A stretch of 64,000 nt of DNA from Phanerochaete sordida (taxonomy: Eukaryota; Basidiomycota; Agaricomycetes; Polyporales; Phanerochaetaceae): assembly GCA_019973155.2 (NCBI GenBank), contig BPQB01000056.1, forward strand, positions 124,001 through 188,000, in the 5' to 3' direction. The notes below the pieces were generated by a model. The model did no database searches, was not told where the DNA came from, and saw only the letters and a list, made by a program, of their open reading frames with translations. Both the position numbers and the translations under genes were made by a program. This document shows, piece after piece, positions 10,854 to 23,800 of the stretch; position 1 is the first letter of the stretch; each line of letters opens with the position of its first letter.

Positions 10854-12278
10854 ATGCCGGGCAACCTCCTCAGCTCGAGCTTCCGCTGCATGTTCGAGGA
10901 CTCCATGTCCCCCTCGCAACAGCAGCAGGCCATCGACTCCCTCCAAGACTACATCCACGAGGTCCAGTACGGCACCGACGACCAACGTCGCGACCTCGGC
11001 ATCATCGATGACGACGACGAGGATCCAGAGGTGATCAGTCGGAAGCTCGCCGCGTGTCTCGAGAAGTGCTACTGGCAGCTGGTCATGTTTCTCAAGGTTC
11101 GCCCCTTCTCCAGCCGCGGCCCTGGCGGCCGCGGACCCGTGTCGCGACTGACCTGTTTTTGCCCCGCAAGAGCGCGAAGCCCTCGCTGATATCCTCTGCG
11201 GAGCCCTACCTGCGCTACCTCCTCGAATCCAACTCGTTGAAGAACGACAGCACGCACGTCCTCGAAGTGACTGCGCTCCTCCACCTCGCCGCGGCCCTCG
11301 CAGCCCCCGCGCCCGCTCTCGCGTCCCAGGCCAGCTCGCCCGCGCCCCTCGGCCTCTGCACGCCCAGCACCTCCGCCACGAGCTCCTTCCACCACGAGTA
11401 CGCGTGCCACGGGCTGCCACCGTGTTCTCGCGGCTCGGTTTCCACTCGCGACGAGGAGGCGCTCGCGATGTTCAACCGCGCGTTCGCGCTCTACGACCTC
11501 GTCTCGCGCTCGCGCGGCAGCTCGCCGTCGCCGTCCCCCTCACCACGCCGCGGCGCACTAGGCCTGGATGTGTCCCCACGGGCGTCGCCCGTCCTCGCTC
11601 CCACGTCGCCCACGTTCGCGTACACCTGCGCGACATCCCCATGCGGCGCGCTCGACTCGCCGCGCGCATCCCGTCTATCGGGCATTTGCGGGCGAAAGGG
11701 CAAACTGCCTGCAAAGACGGAGCTCTGGGCACGTGCGTCGTACGTGCGGCTGCTGCGTCGCCTCGCGTTCTGCGAGGACGAAGATCAGGCAGAGGCGCAC
11801 CTCATGGAGGCGGACGCGCAGCTCGCGAAGATGCGGTACGTGGCCCCATTTCGTGCCCAGAGACACCGTGCTGACGCCGCGCAGGTCGTACATCCGCGAG
11901 AACCCGTACGCGCTCCCGCACGAGAAGTACGAGCCCTATCTCGCCGAGCTCAGCCGCGAGTTCGACATCGTGCTGCCGCTCGCCGGCGACGTGCCCGAGG
12001 ATGCGCTCGGTGACCAGCCGAGCCTCTCGCGCGCGTTTACCCCCTCCGCTACTCCGCTATCTGAATCGTGCTCCTCGTCGTCGTCCGAGAGCGCATCGCC
12101 GCAGACGCCGTACACGCCGCTGTCGCCCGTTGCTGGACTGAGTCGCGTGCTGCACGAGCGCGAAGAGACTAAACGTCCCATGGCTTCCGTGACCGCGGCT
12201 CTTGGTCGGCTCACCATTGCGAAGCACGATCCGGAGGTCGAGCACCACGAGCATGTCGCGCCCTCGGTGGCGCACTAG
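10854..12278 (+). CDS. Uncharacterised protein, 433 residues
   Basis: No family recognised. Three exons, 10854-11096, 11171-11835 and 11885-12278, join in phase (1302 bases). The ATG lies about 165 bases after a TATA-like element. The N terminus looks globular and mostly helical, with a short Gln run (QQQQ) and an acidic patch (IDDDDEDPE). The middle is rich in Ala/Ser/Pro with a helical stretch containing EALAMFNRAFALYDL. After a Ser/Pro linker another helical segment (RASYVRLLRRLAFCEDEDQA) follows, and the C-terminal third is Ser-rich and likely disordered. There is no signal peptide or membrane segment, so it is probably cytoplasmic or nuclear. Ordered ends around low-complexity linkers suggest a scaffold or adaptor, but that is only an impression. 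Confidence 0.7.
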
Positions 12279-13755
12279 TCCCGACCGGCACCAAAACATT
12301 TCTGCGAGCGCATCTAGCACGCCCATTGCATACGCCCATCCTAAAACACTGGAGCACCCTCTACCGTTCCCCCTTGCATGTTTCTTATTTATGTACACGC
12401 CATCTGTTGTCATCTCTGCATGTTTGTTTCCATCCCATGTGCCTCTGCCTCTGATGTGGCTTTAGTGTACAGGCGAGCGCGTCTCGCGTCATTGTAATCG
12501 TGTTCGTGCACCTGCCACCCCTCAATGTGAGCTGCTTTTCCGTCGGTTCTGTGCTTGATACGGTGTCCGAGGTGCAAAGGGAGATGGGCGACCGTGTCTA
12601 CAGTGATTTCCCGCTCAACGCACGCTCCCACTCAACGCACACAATATAAGCGCCCTGGGCCAGCGCGAGTGCCCGCCGCCGCACACGCCGTTCCGGTATG
12701 CAATGCGACGATGTTCAAAATCCATAGTAAATATTGGAAATATATATTGTGTCTGAGCTCAAATTCTGGCACTCCAGCTATCTGAAGCCGCGTGTCGCAG
12801 GTTTCGTGCGTTGAGCGTCAAATCACTGTACAAGCGTAGTCCTGCCTGCTTGCCTGCTGCGCCGATGAACTCCTTCTCGTGTGCATCGTCACGGCTCGTC
12901 TTCGGGGAACATCCGCCTCGCGGGTCATATCAGTATGCGGCGAATGCGAACGCGTCGCCCCGTTCAGGTCCGTTCCTCTCCACCGCGCGGTGTTATCTGC
13001 GATTTCCCATATCGGGAAACGCGTGCGGTCGCTGCTGCCAGCGCGCGCCGGAGTGCCTTCACCTCGTACTTTCGCGGTCGACAGCTCGAATGACCATGCC
13101 ATGGGTTCTCGGGTTTACCATGGCGTTCACAGAGCGCATGCAGATATCGCTGGCGGTTATAGCTTCTCCGTCGCGGGACACGAGACGTACGCGAGTAGCG
13201 CTGAAACTACACGTCCGAGTTTCCACTGCTAGCTACATGGCAGTTCACCCCAAAGTTCAATCCGCCGTAGCCAGCATGCTGATCTCTACCGTTTTAGATA
13301 TCATGTGCACAGTCGACCCACCCTCCTTCTGCACCTCCAACAGGAGCGAGCATGACAATTTTTGGCTGGAAACCAAGTCCCACGAAGGCCTTTGAAATGG
13401 GAATCCTCCGGGCTTGAAGAGACACAGTGCGATTTATCGTAATACTATAACGCTGCCGCTGACTATCTCTTTCGATAACACTAGCTACCAGATACACGCA
13501 CGAGATAGCTTCCACGCAGCATGGCAACGCCAGACCCGAAAGTTGAGTATCCCGTTGAGGCACGCGCAATGCTCTACGTGGAATCCTGCTATCCTTTTAC
13601 ATCTGCCATGGCTTGCAGTCTGCCAAATATCCATATACACGATGCAACACGAGGTTGGTATATAGGACGCTCAAACCTTGTACGCCTGGACCGAACACTT
13701 TCCCCCAGATCCCCCACCTCCTTCCTCCTCGACATATCACACGCCTGATCGCACC
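12279..13755 (+). promoter_or_regulatory. Intergenic region with TATA box for the first helicase gene
   Basis: About 1.5 kb. A TATA element (TATATAGG, 13659-13666) lies about 90 bases before the ATG at 13756 and probably serves it. A minus-strand frame with a real ATG (13102 down to 12818, 94 codons) and a plus-strand frame across the same stretch are both open. Neither has a recognisable domain or splice support, so I do not call a gene. Confidence 0.4.
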
Positions 13756-16700
13756 ATGTCAGGACGCGGCAGAGGTGTCTGCAAATTCCACCTGCAAGGA
13801 CGATGCAGCCACGGCTCGACGTGCAAGTTTTCCCACTCTGCCCGCGGCGGCACACGCGGCGGCGCTTCGACGTGCGGCCGTGGCGGCGGGCGAGGCGGGC
13901 GGGGCGCTCACACAAGCGCAGCCAGGGCCCAACGCGTCGCCGCCGGCGTTCCTAGTGGCGCATGCGACATGTACTGGACGTCCGGCAGGTGCGGTCGTGC
14001 CTTTGAGTGCACGTTCAAGCATTCGCAAGGCCCGACGGCACCTGCTGGAAGCGATCCGAACGTACGCGACGACGACGAAGGCGCCGACGACGCCGCCGCC
14101 GCTGACGACGACGACGAGGCGGACAGCACGCCCGACTTCTTCTCCGACGCAGGCCTCGCTGCGCACGCTGGCGGCGAGACCGCGCTGCGCGCGATGGCGA
14201 CGCCCGTCCAAGTCCACAACGATATCAAGGCTTTCTTGGAGAGCAACACGCGTTTGACCAGTCCGAAGCGGATGCTGGTTTTGGCGCGAATTCTTGCGAA
14301 CGTGAATTCCGCGAACAAATCTTGGGTGAGTTCCCATCATACGCGCCTCCTTCTCGCGCTGAAACATGCTTCCAGAATCCCGACGATGCTCAGGTACGCG
14401 CCTCGTAATACCCCACCTTATCTTACGATCTCAACCGCACACCAGTCCTTCTTGCAGATGCTTGTCCAAGTATGTAATCTCGCCCTTAATACTTGACATT
14501 GTATTGACGAGTGCGACAACAGCAAGATGGCATATTGTGCATTGGCGACATCCTGGCCTTCAAGGCCGTGAGGCATGACAGCGGGAGCAATGCTAGCTAC
14601 CTTTCCTTCCAATCTGGTTATTTCGTCATCCTTGAAGTCCGTCCCCATTGTCGTTCCATGCTAACACCATCGGGCTCACATTTTTGCGTAGTTTCTCACT
14701 ACCGATCTCGTCTTGAAGAGCACTGTGCATAAAAACATCAAGTACGTTATCCGCTGTACAAGGTGGAGCCATTTTTGATCGCCCACTGCAGCAAGGTCTA
14801 TGAACAAGCGAGCACCGCCTGCACAGTCACCTGCGATACTATCGTCGATTGCGTGGGCAGCATGATTGCAGCCAAGTCCTGGGCCGATCCCAAGATGCGC
14901 TCTCGTTCCATTTCTGGGGCAGCACTGTTCAAGACGCTCACGACATTTCTCCTCCAGTATGCCTTATACTTAGTCACTAATTGCATTCAACCGTTGATCG
15001 CGATCTACGACCAGGTTATTCGCGCGCTGCACGGAAACAAAGACTCAGGAAAAGGCCGTCCATCTTGTCGAGAGCCTCGCAGCATGGTTTGCGGCTTGGT
15101 CGTCCAGTGTCTCGTCCGTATCACCCACGTTCGAGGACCCCATTTCATCGCAGGATCAGCGGACGAAGCGCCTCGTCATCAAGCACCTTAGTGAAGAACT
15201 CGACAGGCTTGCCGACATCGTCAACCGAGAGCAGGCGCGGAAGGGAGGGAGGCCGCTGATCTCCGGTCCGTCGCAGGCCGCACGTCTCCACAGGCAGCAG
15301 GCCCGAGTAGCTCAGCTCGTCGTCGGATACGAACCAGCAGGCGCTCTCCGCTCGCAAGGCTCGAGACACGACAACGACTTCGTTGATATCTCCCAAATTG
15401 AAATCCCCCCGACTCACGACGAGCTCTTGTCTGACTGCCCCCCTTGCCTCCCAGCCAACTTGCCGGATGCGCCGCATCATCTACCTGCGTATTCTATGGA
15501 GCGTCACATCGACGTTCAGTTTCGGCTGCTGCGCGAAGAGCTGGTGTACGTCACATAAATCATCAGTCGTTGCCGCCGTTCTCACTTTTCGTCGGTCGTG
15601 ATTATAGTGCACCGCTCCGCAATTCCGCGGCCATAATAGCTGCAGACCTCAAAGCGATGGCGACGAATGCGAAGCACGGTCGTAGGCCCCAGCTCGAGCA
15701 CCTCCTCAAAAGTCGTGGCGGGACATACAAGACTAGTGGCTTCGATTCCGCCTTCTTCCACATATACACTGGCGCCGCCTTCATCGACGCTACCGCGGAG
15801 AAGCGCGAGATTACCGTCGGCGTTCGCATCGACACGCCTCCGACCGGCGCCGCTCGAGACAAAGTCGTGCGCAAGCGGCTCGAGTACTGGGCTAACTGCC
15901 GGCGGCTGAACCCTGGGTCCCTGGTTCTGCTCGTCGTACCAGGGGACGAGGCCCCGAGGCTGTTCCTCGGAGTCGTCTCTTCGTCGGCATGGGACCTTGC
16001 GGGCTCTGCGCGTGCGAACAACTGGCAGGTGGCGCTGCGGGTGTCCTTCCTAGACCCCGAGGTCGAACTGATGGCGCTGCGCCGTCACACGCTGCACGAT
16101 GCGTTCCTCGTGGACAACAATATCTTGTATGAAGCGACGCGGCCGTTCCTTTCACGTCTTCAAACCACGGATCCTGCGGATATCCCCTTTGCACGCTACC
16201 TCACCGCCGGAGAGTCGCTCGCTGAAGTAGAGGTGCCGCCTCCGATGTATGCTACCGCGCCGAAGTTCCGCTTCAAACTTGGCTGCCTTGCGAAGCCCGG
16301 CGAGCAACACCTAGTGGCCGATCTGGACGTCCTCCAGGAACGCTCTTCCGCTATCGCTCGCCGACAGCTCCGAGATCACAGTACCCTGGATCCCTCTCAG
16401 ATCGACGCAATATTACACTCAATCATGAGCGAGGTGTCGCTGATTCAAGGGTACGTCTCTCGTACATTCTCCCTAGCAACGATTCGGCGTTAACCCTGGT
16501 TGATTCAAGGCCTCCTGGCACCGGTAAAGTGAGTCTGCACTAGTCTAGAGACAAGGCTATGTGCTCATGCTTCCCAAACGCACAGAGTTACACCGGTCGT
16601 GAGCTCATCCGACTGCTCAAGCAAAGCGGAATGAGGCCGATCCGTACGCTGCCACATTTACAGCTCACCGAGCATCTCTGACAAAAATTCAACAGTGCTC

Positions 16701-19700
16701 ATGGCGCAAACTAACCATGCTGTGGACCACCAAGTAGCAGACGTGGTTCTGTCCGGTATCACTCGTCGCGTCGCACGCCTCGGGTCGCAAAGCAAGAACG
16801 AGGTGGTGAACGACTTCACTTTGGAGAAGCTGGAGCAGGATGCGGATCGTCTGTTTCCGAACTGGAGACGCGCCCTCAACAGCACGTTTGCGGAGATGAA
16901 GGGGATCGAGGAGGAGATGATACTGGTGATGCGCTTCATGCAGTGTCGTCGCCCCTCGTGGAAGGTCATGCAGCGCCATCTGGAAAAGCACTTCGGGAAA
17001 CAGGTTCAGGCACTGTTACATCCCCCGCCCTGGATCAAGGCTTTAGTCGAGCATCTCAAGCTCGACGAGACGGAGCACGGCGAATGGCAGACTAAGGGAA
17101 ACAGGCGACGCGACCAGGAGGTCAAGCAGTACAAGGGAACCGTGTACGGCTCCTGGAGAGAAGGCGCCGACCTCGACCTACTTGGCGCTTCTGGTCCTTC
17201 TGCGACGCATCTCCTGTCACGTCTTCGAGCACCGGCCGGCCTCAAGGTTCCAGCCTCAAGCCGCGACCTCGACGTTCTCAAGAGCATCCGCGAACTGTGG
17301 TCCATGTCGCTTTCTGAGCGAAAGAAGCTAGCACAGTTCTGGGAGGACCACGCCCGGACCACCGTCTTCGACGAATGCCGCGAGCGATATGGCAAGCTTC
17401 GTCTGACATATCAAATATTATGTGCTGAAATCAACGACCTCCGCGACGAGGTGCGTGCTAGTGTATATTGCGAGGAAGCTGTACATTGACGTCCCTTCCA
17501 GAAACGAAGACGTATCCTCAGCGGGATGGACCTGATCGCGTGCACCACAACTGGTCAGTTGAGGGCCGAGGCTCTCATTCGGACAAGGACGCAGCTTATA
17601 ATCTCTTCGAAAAGGCGCGGCAAGGTCGACGTCGCTGCTAGCGGTGAGCCGCTATGTTAAATTATCATAAACCGTCCGCTCATTGGCTCGATGCAGAGTG
17701 TTGCACCGAAAGTCCTCATCGTCGAGGAGGCTGGTCAGGTTCTCGAAGCGCATGTTTTGGCAGCCTTGGTGCCCTCTGGTATGCATCAAATCTATCGTGA
17801 GGGCTACGCTAACCTCCTTCAGTCCAACACGTCATCTTCATTGGCGACCCTGAGCAACTTCGACCCAACGTCACGAACTTCAGTCAGTGTTATATCATAT
17901 TTTGTTGACAGAGACTGATGCTTGCCATCGACAGGCTTATCCATGGAACACCCCACCGGCAGAGAGCTATTCAAGTTCGACAGATCGCTCATGGAGCGCC
18001 TTGCTGACGAGTCTTTACCTATGACGCAGATCAACATCCAGCGGCGCATGCGCCCGGCCATTTCTCACTTGATTCGCACCATCCTATATCCCGCACTCGA
18101 AGATCATCCTTTGGTGCACGAGTATCCGCATGTCCGCGGCATGCGCAGCGATGTCTTCTTCCTCGACCATCGGCACCCCGAGGCGTCCCCTGAGGAGTCT
18201 GTGTCGAAGTTCAACATGCACGAAGTGAGTCCTCCCGCGAAGATGTCAGGGCTCGTCTGACGAGAGCTCAGGTCGCGATGATCAAGGACTTTGTACGCTA
18301 CCTCCTGCGTCAGGGGGACTACAGTCAGCCAGGAGATATCGCTGTGCTCTGCGCCTATCTAGGACAAGCGCAGAAGGTGCGAAGTGCGCTTCGTGACATC
18401 CGGGTCGGGGTTGCTATGGACGAGCGTGATGTAGAACAGCTCGCGCTGAAAGACATGGATGACACGCTCACAACCGTGGACGTCGTCGTCACGGACCAGG
18501 TATGTCTCTTCTCAAAACAATCACCCTCTGGGCCTCAACATTTCGCAGATTGAGCTTGGGACGGTGGATATCTTCCAAGGGCGCGAAGCCAAGATCGTGA
18601 TCGTGTCTCTGGTTCGCAATACCGGGACCGATGAGTGCGAGTCGGCCAAGATCGGCTTCCTGAAGGTTCGTTCTAATTCGTTCCAAATCATTGTGCATCC
18701 ATCTGAACGTCCATATAGAGTTCTAATCGCATCGACGTCACCCTCTCACGCGCGAAGTATGGACTGTTCATTCTCGGAAACACTTCGAACCTGCGCAAAA
18801 ACCCGACCTGGTCGACTATCCTCGACGAGATGGAGAGCCATGGCCAAATTGGGGCGGGGTTACCCATCATCTGTCCTCGACACGCAGAACAGGCGTACGT
18901 TGTGTCCGAGCCTGGAGAACTGGAGGAGTTCGCTCCTGCTGGCGGTTGTCGTTTGCCTTGCCTGATGAAGATGCCTTGTGGACATATATGCCCCTCCGTC
19001 GTAAGTTCCAATCTGTTCTCCGGAACCACCATATTAACTCTGTATTGTCAAGTGCCATGATTTCCGAGATAATCATCGCAGCATCAAATGCCCAGAGCCT
19101 TGCGAAAGGATCGAATGTCCCCGGGAACATCCCTGCCCACGCAAGTGCTACGAGCCCTGTGGGAACTGCCTGTCACCATACTACAACATCAAGCTGCCCT
19201 GCGGGCACATCAAAGACATCGTGCCGTGGTATGTCACCTTTCGTTCATTTCTGCACGTAGTTGACGATCTGACGATCTGATCAGCTATCTACTGGACAAC
19301 CTCGGCCGCGTCGAGTGTACTGTACCGGTCGTCAAGACGTTGCCTCACTGCGAGCACTCACCCACGCTCAACTGCACCACCAATGTCGCCGAACACAAGT
19401 GTAGCGCACCCTGCGGAGGGACGCTTGCATGCTGTGGCGAGCGATGCAAGTCACCGTGCCACCAGTGCCAAGATGCGACGTCGAAGACCATGGTCACTCC
19501 ACCGATTGAGCCCTTCATCCGCTCGACGCACACTGTCCATCGCTGTGAGCGCCTCCTTGACTGCGGCCATTCTTGCGGCCTGGATTGCGCGCGCGACCAC
19601 AAGTGCAATCGCGCGTGTGTCCTCCCATGCCAGCGGAGCTGCAGTCACGGGCACTGCGAGAAGGCATGCTCTGCTCCGTGCGAGCCATGCGCGGAGGCCT

Positions 19701-20319
19701 GCGAATGGAATTGTGATCATCATGTTTGCCTCTTGACCTGTGGCGTCGTACGTGATCCTCCGTTGACATAATATGGCCGTGCTGACGCTGTCTTCTAGCC
19801 TTGTACCCGGCTGCCCTGCGATCAGCCATGCTCGAAGATGTTACCGTGCGGCCACGAATGTCCCTCTGGTACGTCGCATCTTGGGACAGTTGGACCTTTC
19901 TCACGACCCATCCAGTCTGCGGCGAGCCTTGTGAAATACAGCAGTGCGCGATCTGCCTGGCCACGGAAGGAACGGCCCTCGTTATCAACCTAGCGCAGAA
20001 GCTGCGGGACGTCGACCCATCGTCTCGAGCTCTAGCAAACCGCCTGCTAACGCTCGACTGCGGCCACGTGTTTACAGCTGATTATCTGGATCAGCTTTAC
20101 AGGCTTGAGGACTATTACACCAGAGACAAGAGGGGCATATGGGCTGCACTCAAGCAGTCTCCAAACGACACGGCTCCCCGATGCGCGCCACCAACGTGCC
20201 CTGTTTGCTCGGAGTTGGTGACGACGCAGCGCTACAGCCGCATCCGAAGACTTGCGTTCCGAGGCAAGCGAGTCTCTGGGAATGATTTGGTGGATGCATT
20301 CGGTGAATTACAGCTCTAG
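13756..20319 (+). CDS. ZNFX1/NFX1-type zinc-finger SF1 helicase, copy A (short form)
   Basis: Superfamily 1 RNA/DNA helicase of the ZNFX1/Hrr1 group, whose studied members work in RNA silencing and antiviral RNA sensing. By my count there are over 20 exons encoding roughly 1,800 residues. In order: two CCCH fingers (C-x7-C-x5-C-x3-H at residue 9, then C-x8-C-x5-C-x3-H), separated by Gly/Arg-rich sequence and followed by an acidic run; the ZNFX1-like N-terminal region; Walker A GPPGTGKS (microexon 16510-16528 plus the next exon); motif Ia AQTNHAVDH; Walker B as LIVEEAGQ (about 17716); motif III GDPEQLRP; QRRMRP; motif V VDIFQGREAK; motif VI TLSRAKYG; then an array of Cys/His fingers including PCGHIC and a RING-like CPVC end. 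All introns I tested restore frame by comparison with copy B, so the gene looks intact. It stops at 20319, about 500 residues short of copy B, and lacks the RZ finger. Confidence 0.88.
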
Positions 20320-20839
20320 CTAGGCTCGCACGGCCTCGGGCTGCTGTGGTACGATTGATATCGGTATATGGTGCACAAAGTCCATGACGAGCTGTAGGTT
20401 GTAGAACGGATCACTTGTGAGATTGCCCTGCAAATTAGACACTTTGAAATTTGAATGGGTTACGAGACCTTCGTGTCGAGTGTGAACGTCATCTGGAACA
20501 GCGAGGGGATCGTGCTGGTGAGCTTAAGCGCCGTCGGAAGGCGGCGGGTCCGCGAATGTTGTCTTCAGCCCACAAGCCCACTCCGCGCACCTACACGCTT
20601 TCGTCTCAGAAGTATCCACAGACCATACGAGCTCCCCGTACAATTCTTGCGAAAATCAGTCCCAAGAATTGAACGAGGAGGTGAACCTAGTACAGGTCGT
20701 CGAACTTCCACATCTTGTCGAGCGTTCCTTCATAGCGTCTGCGTCAACTGTCCACGAGGCGAGCAATTCCTACTATCCTTTCTTCCGCCCATCATCTTCA
20801 CTTCACAACTCACTCTCGAGCGGGAAGATTCAAGTAGTC
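20320..20839. other. Spacer between the two helicase paralogues
   Basis: I see no trace of the missing C-terminal region of copy A here, so its shorter length is not explained by a simple recent stop codon. The stretch should contain the 3' end of copy A and the promoter of copy B; it becomes CT-rich near 20770-20815, just before the ATG of copy B. No TATA box stands out. Confidence 0.45.
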
Positions 20840-23800
20840 ATGGCTGACAGAGGGAGAGGTAGAGGTGCTAGAGGTATGTCGTATCTTGCCTCCAGGGGTC
20901 GCTAATTGGTATGCTTTGACTGACGCGTCCTCCAGGACAGCATCCTGCCAGAGGCGGTGGCGGCAGAGGCAATGCGGGGGGTGGGAACAGAGGCTCTGGC
21001 GGGAATCGCGTCGGCCGAGGTAGGGGTCAAGGTCAGAGAGGAAATCACGATAATGGACAGAGTGGACCAAGTCAAGGTCGCGGGCAGCCCCAACCACCAT
21101 CCGCCCCAACGAACGCGACACAGGCTCCCAACGGAGTCTGCAGGATGTTTTGGACGGCCGGCAGCTGTAGTCGGGCCTTCGAATGCACCTTCAAGCACTT
21201 GAAAGGCTCGAATGCATCTGCAGGCGCGGATTCTAATACTTCAACGAGCGGCACACATGCCCCCGCCGCCCCCGCTACTGCCCCGGACTTCTTCTCAGTG
21301 GAAGGCCTCGCAGTGACCGCTGGTGCGGGCAGGGTCGAACGCCATTCTCTGAGCCCAGTTGAGGCGCATAACAACGTCAGGCCGTTCCTCAGGGACAACT
21401 ACCACTTCGAGAACGCCGGCCGTGTTCAAGGCTTCGTGCGCATATTGGCCAGTGTCAACGATCGTAATAAGACTTGGGTAAGTAACATCATTCACTGAAG
21501 CAAAAATTGAGGCTGATTGTCTGTAAGACCTCAGACGATGCGCAGGTATGGATGCATGCATCGCGCTGTACGAGCTACGCTCATCGCTAGATTTCAGGCG
21601 TTTCTAGACCTCATCGTTCAAGTGCGTAGGGGGGACGAGTCGCACTGTAATTCCTGAGGTGACGAGGTGTCTCGCAGGGCAATGGCATTCTCAGGATTGG
21701 CGATGTCCTACGCTTCAAACCTGTCAGTCATACAATCGGCCAGCACACCGGTAATCTGTCATTCCAGCGTGGATACTTCCCGATATTCGAAGTGAGTCTT
21801 CGTTGTTCATGTCAAACAGCAGTCGCTGATATTCTGCGCCACAGTTTATGAGTTCAGATTTGATCCTGAAGACTACACTCCACAAGAACACGAAGTAAGT
21901 CCACTGCTCCCTGAAATCAAAGTGTACCCTGATCCTAGGCAACTACAGTCATTTGTACACTCTCCTCGAGCACAACTATGACGAGATCCAGGAAGCCATC
22001 CGCGCCTGCGTCGGAGGAATGGTCGCTGCTAAGACCTGGAGGGACACTACCCCCAATCTTCCCCCGATGCTCCAAAGTGACTTGGACGGAGTACTAGTCT
22101 TCAAGTCGCTGACCACGGTATACCTCCAGTACGTCATTCTTTCCAAGTGCTCTACACTTGCTGACCGCAGGGCCTCAGGTTTCTCAACCGCTTCAAGAAT
22201 ACCATTAAGCAGCATCCTGACCTCGTGGAGTTTGTGAACGTTTTCGCCGGCTGGTTCGAGACATGGGCAACAGACGTCAGTTCGGACCTTCCTCACTTCC
22301 AGGATACCATTTGCAATGCCGACTCTGCCACTCGCCGTCTAATCATCAATCAGCTGCGAGACGAAGTAGCCCGGCTTGTCAGCATCATCGAGCGTGAGTC
22401 TAACACGAAGAAGAAGACAGCCCAAGCACCCTCTACGGGCATGACGCCCGAGCAACGTCGCCAGGCCAGAATTGTGCAGCTCAAGTACACTTACGATCCA
22501 CCAGGCGAGCTTCGCCCCGAGGGCCCACGCCACGATAACGACTTTGCAGACATCTCTGAAATACGCGTCGCGCCAACACACGACGAGCTCCTCTCTCCAA
22601 ATGCTCCTTATCTCCCCGTCTTCTCCCCTGAAGCGCCTCACCATCTTCCTGTCGGATCGATGGAGCGACACCTCGACATTCAGTTCCGCCTTCTGCGCGA
22701 GGAGCTTATGTGAGTCTGTCGCTTGCCGTTCCATCAGTTTCTTGCTGATAGTCCACCAGTTCACCCATTCGAAATTCGGTCGTCGCCATCGACAACGATG
22801 TTACCACGATGCTCCAAGCCCAAGATCGCGTCAACAGGAGGCGGGCCGAGATGACGAAACTCGAGCAGCTCCTAGGGAAGGGCGGAGGAGCGTACAAGAC
22901 CAGCGGGTTCGACTCGGTCTTCTTCCGCTTATACGCCAACGCCGAGTTCTGTCCCGTCAAGGCTGAACGACGTGATCTCACGGTCGGCCTCATGCTCGAC
23001 ACGCCGCCGAGCGGAGCCGCGCGAGACAAGGACCCGAAGAAGCGCGAGGCCTACTGGGAGCATAGCCGGCTGTTGCAGGGCGGAAGCCTTGTCGTGCTAT
23101 GTGTCGTACAGAACGGCGGGCTGCGCGCGTACCTGGGCACGATCAGCTCGGGCGGTCGGGACATTGCGGAGTCGGCCAAGGGCGACGCCGACCGCATTCA
23201 AGTGCGCATCGCGTTCTTCGATCCAGAGGTCGAACTCCTCGCGCTCCGCGGGCAGCGTCAGGCGCACGAGCGCACGATGTTCCTCATCGACAACGACGTC
23301 ATGTACGAGGCCGCACGACCGTTCCTGGAGCGACTCCAGACTATCGAGCCGACCGAGATCCCATTCATGCGCTACATCGCCCACGGCGGGACGCTCGCCG
23401 ACGTGCAGGTCCTCCCGCCTAAGTTCGCCACCGCGCCGCGCTTCAAGTACAATCTCAGCTGCATGGCGAAACCGGGTACGGTGATTAAAGACTTGGACAT
23501 CACGCAAGAGAATGATGTTGCTCGAGCGTGGACTGAGCTGCTAGCGAATAGTACGCTGGACCCGTCCCAAGTGGACGCGGTCATCAACACTCTTCTCCGA
23601 GAGCTTTCACTTATCCAAGGGTGAGTTCATTTTCTGCGTGAAATCACAATCAGTTTATCGAGTTCGCTCTAGCCCTCCGGGAACCGGCAAGGTGTTTTTC
23701 TTGTATGTCGTCCAAACCCAGCTAATGAACGCCCTTCACATCAGAGTTTTACCGGGAGAGAGCTGCTGCGCATCTTGATAGCCAGCGGCGTACGTCCCAT

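Noticed and set aside
12811..13395. 194-codon plus-strand frame
   Set aside because: No ATG at its head, no domain, no splice support, and an equally plausible minus-strand frame opposes it.
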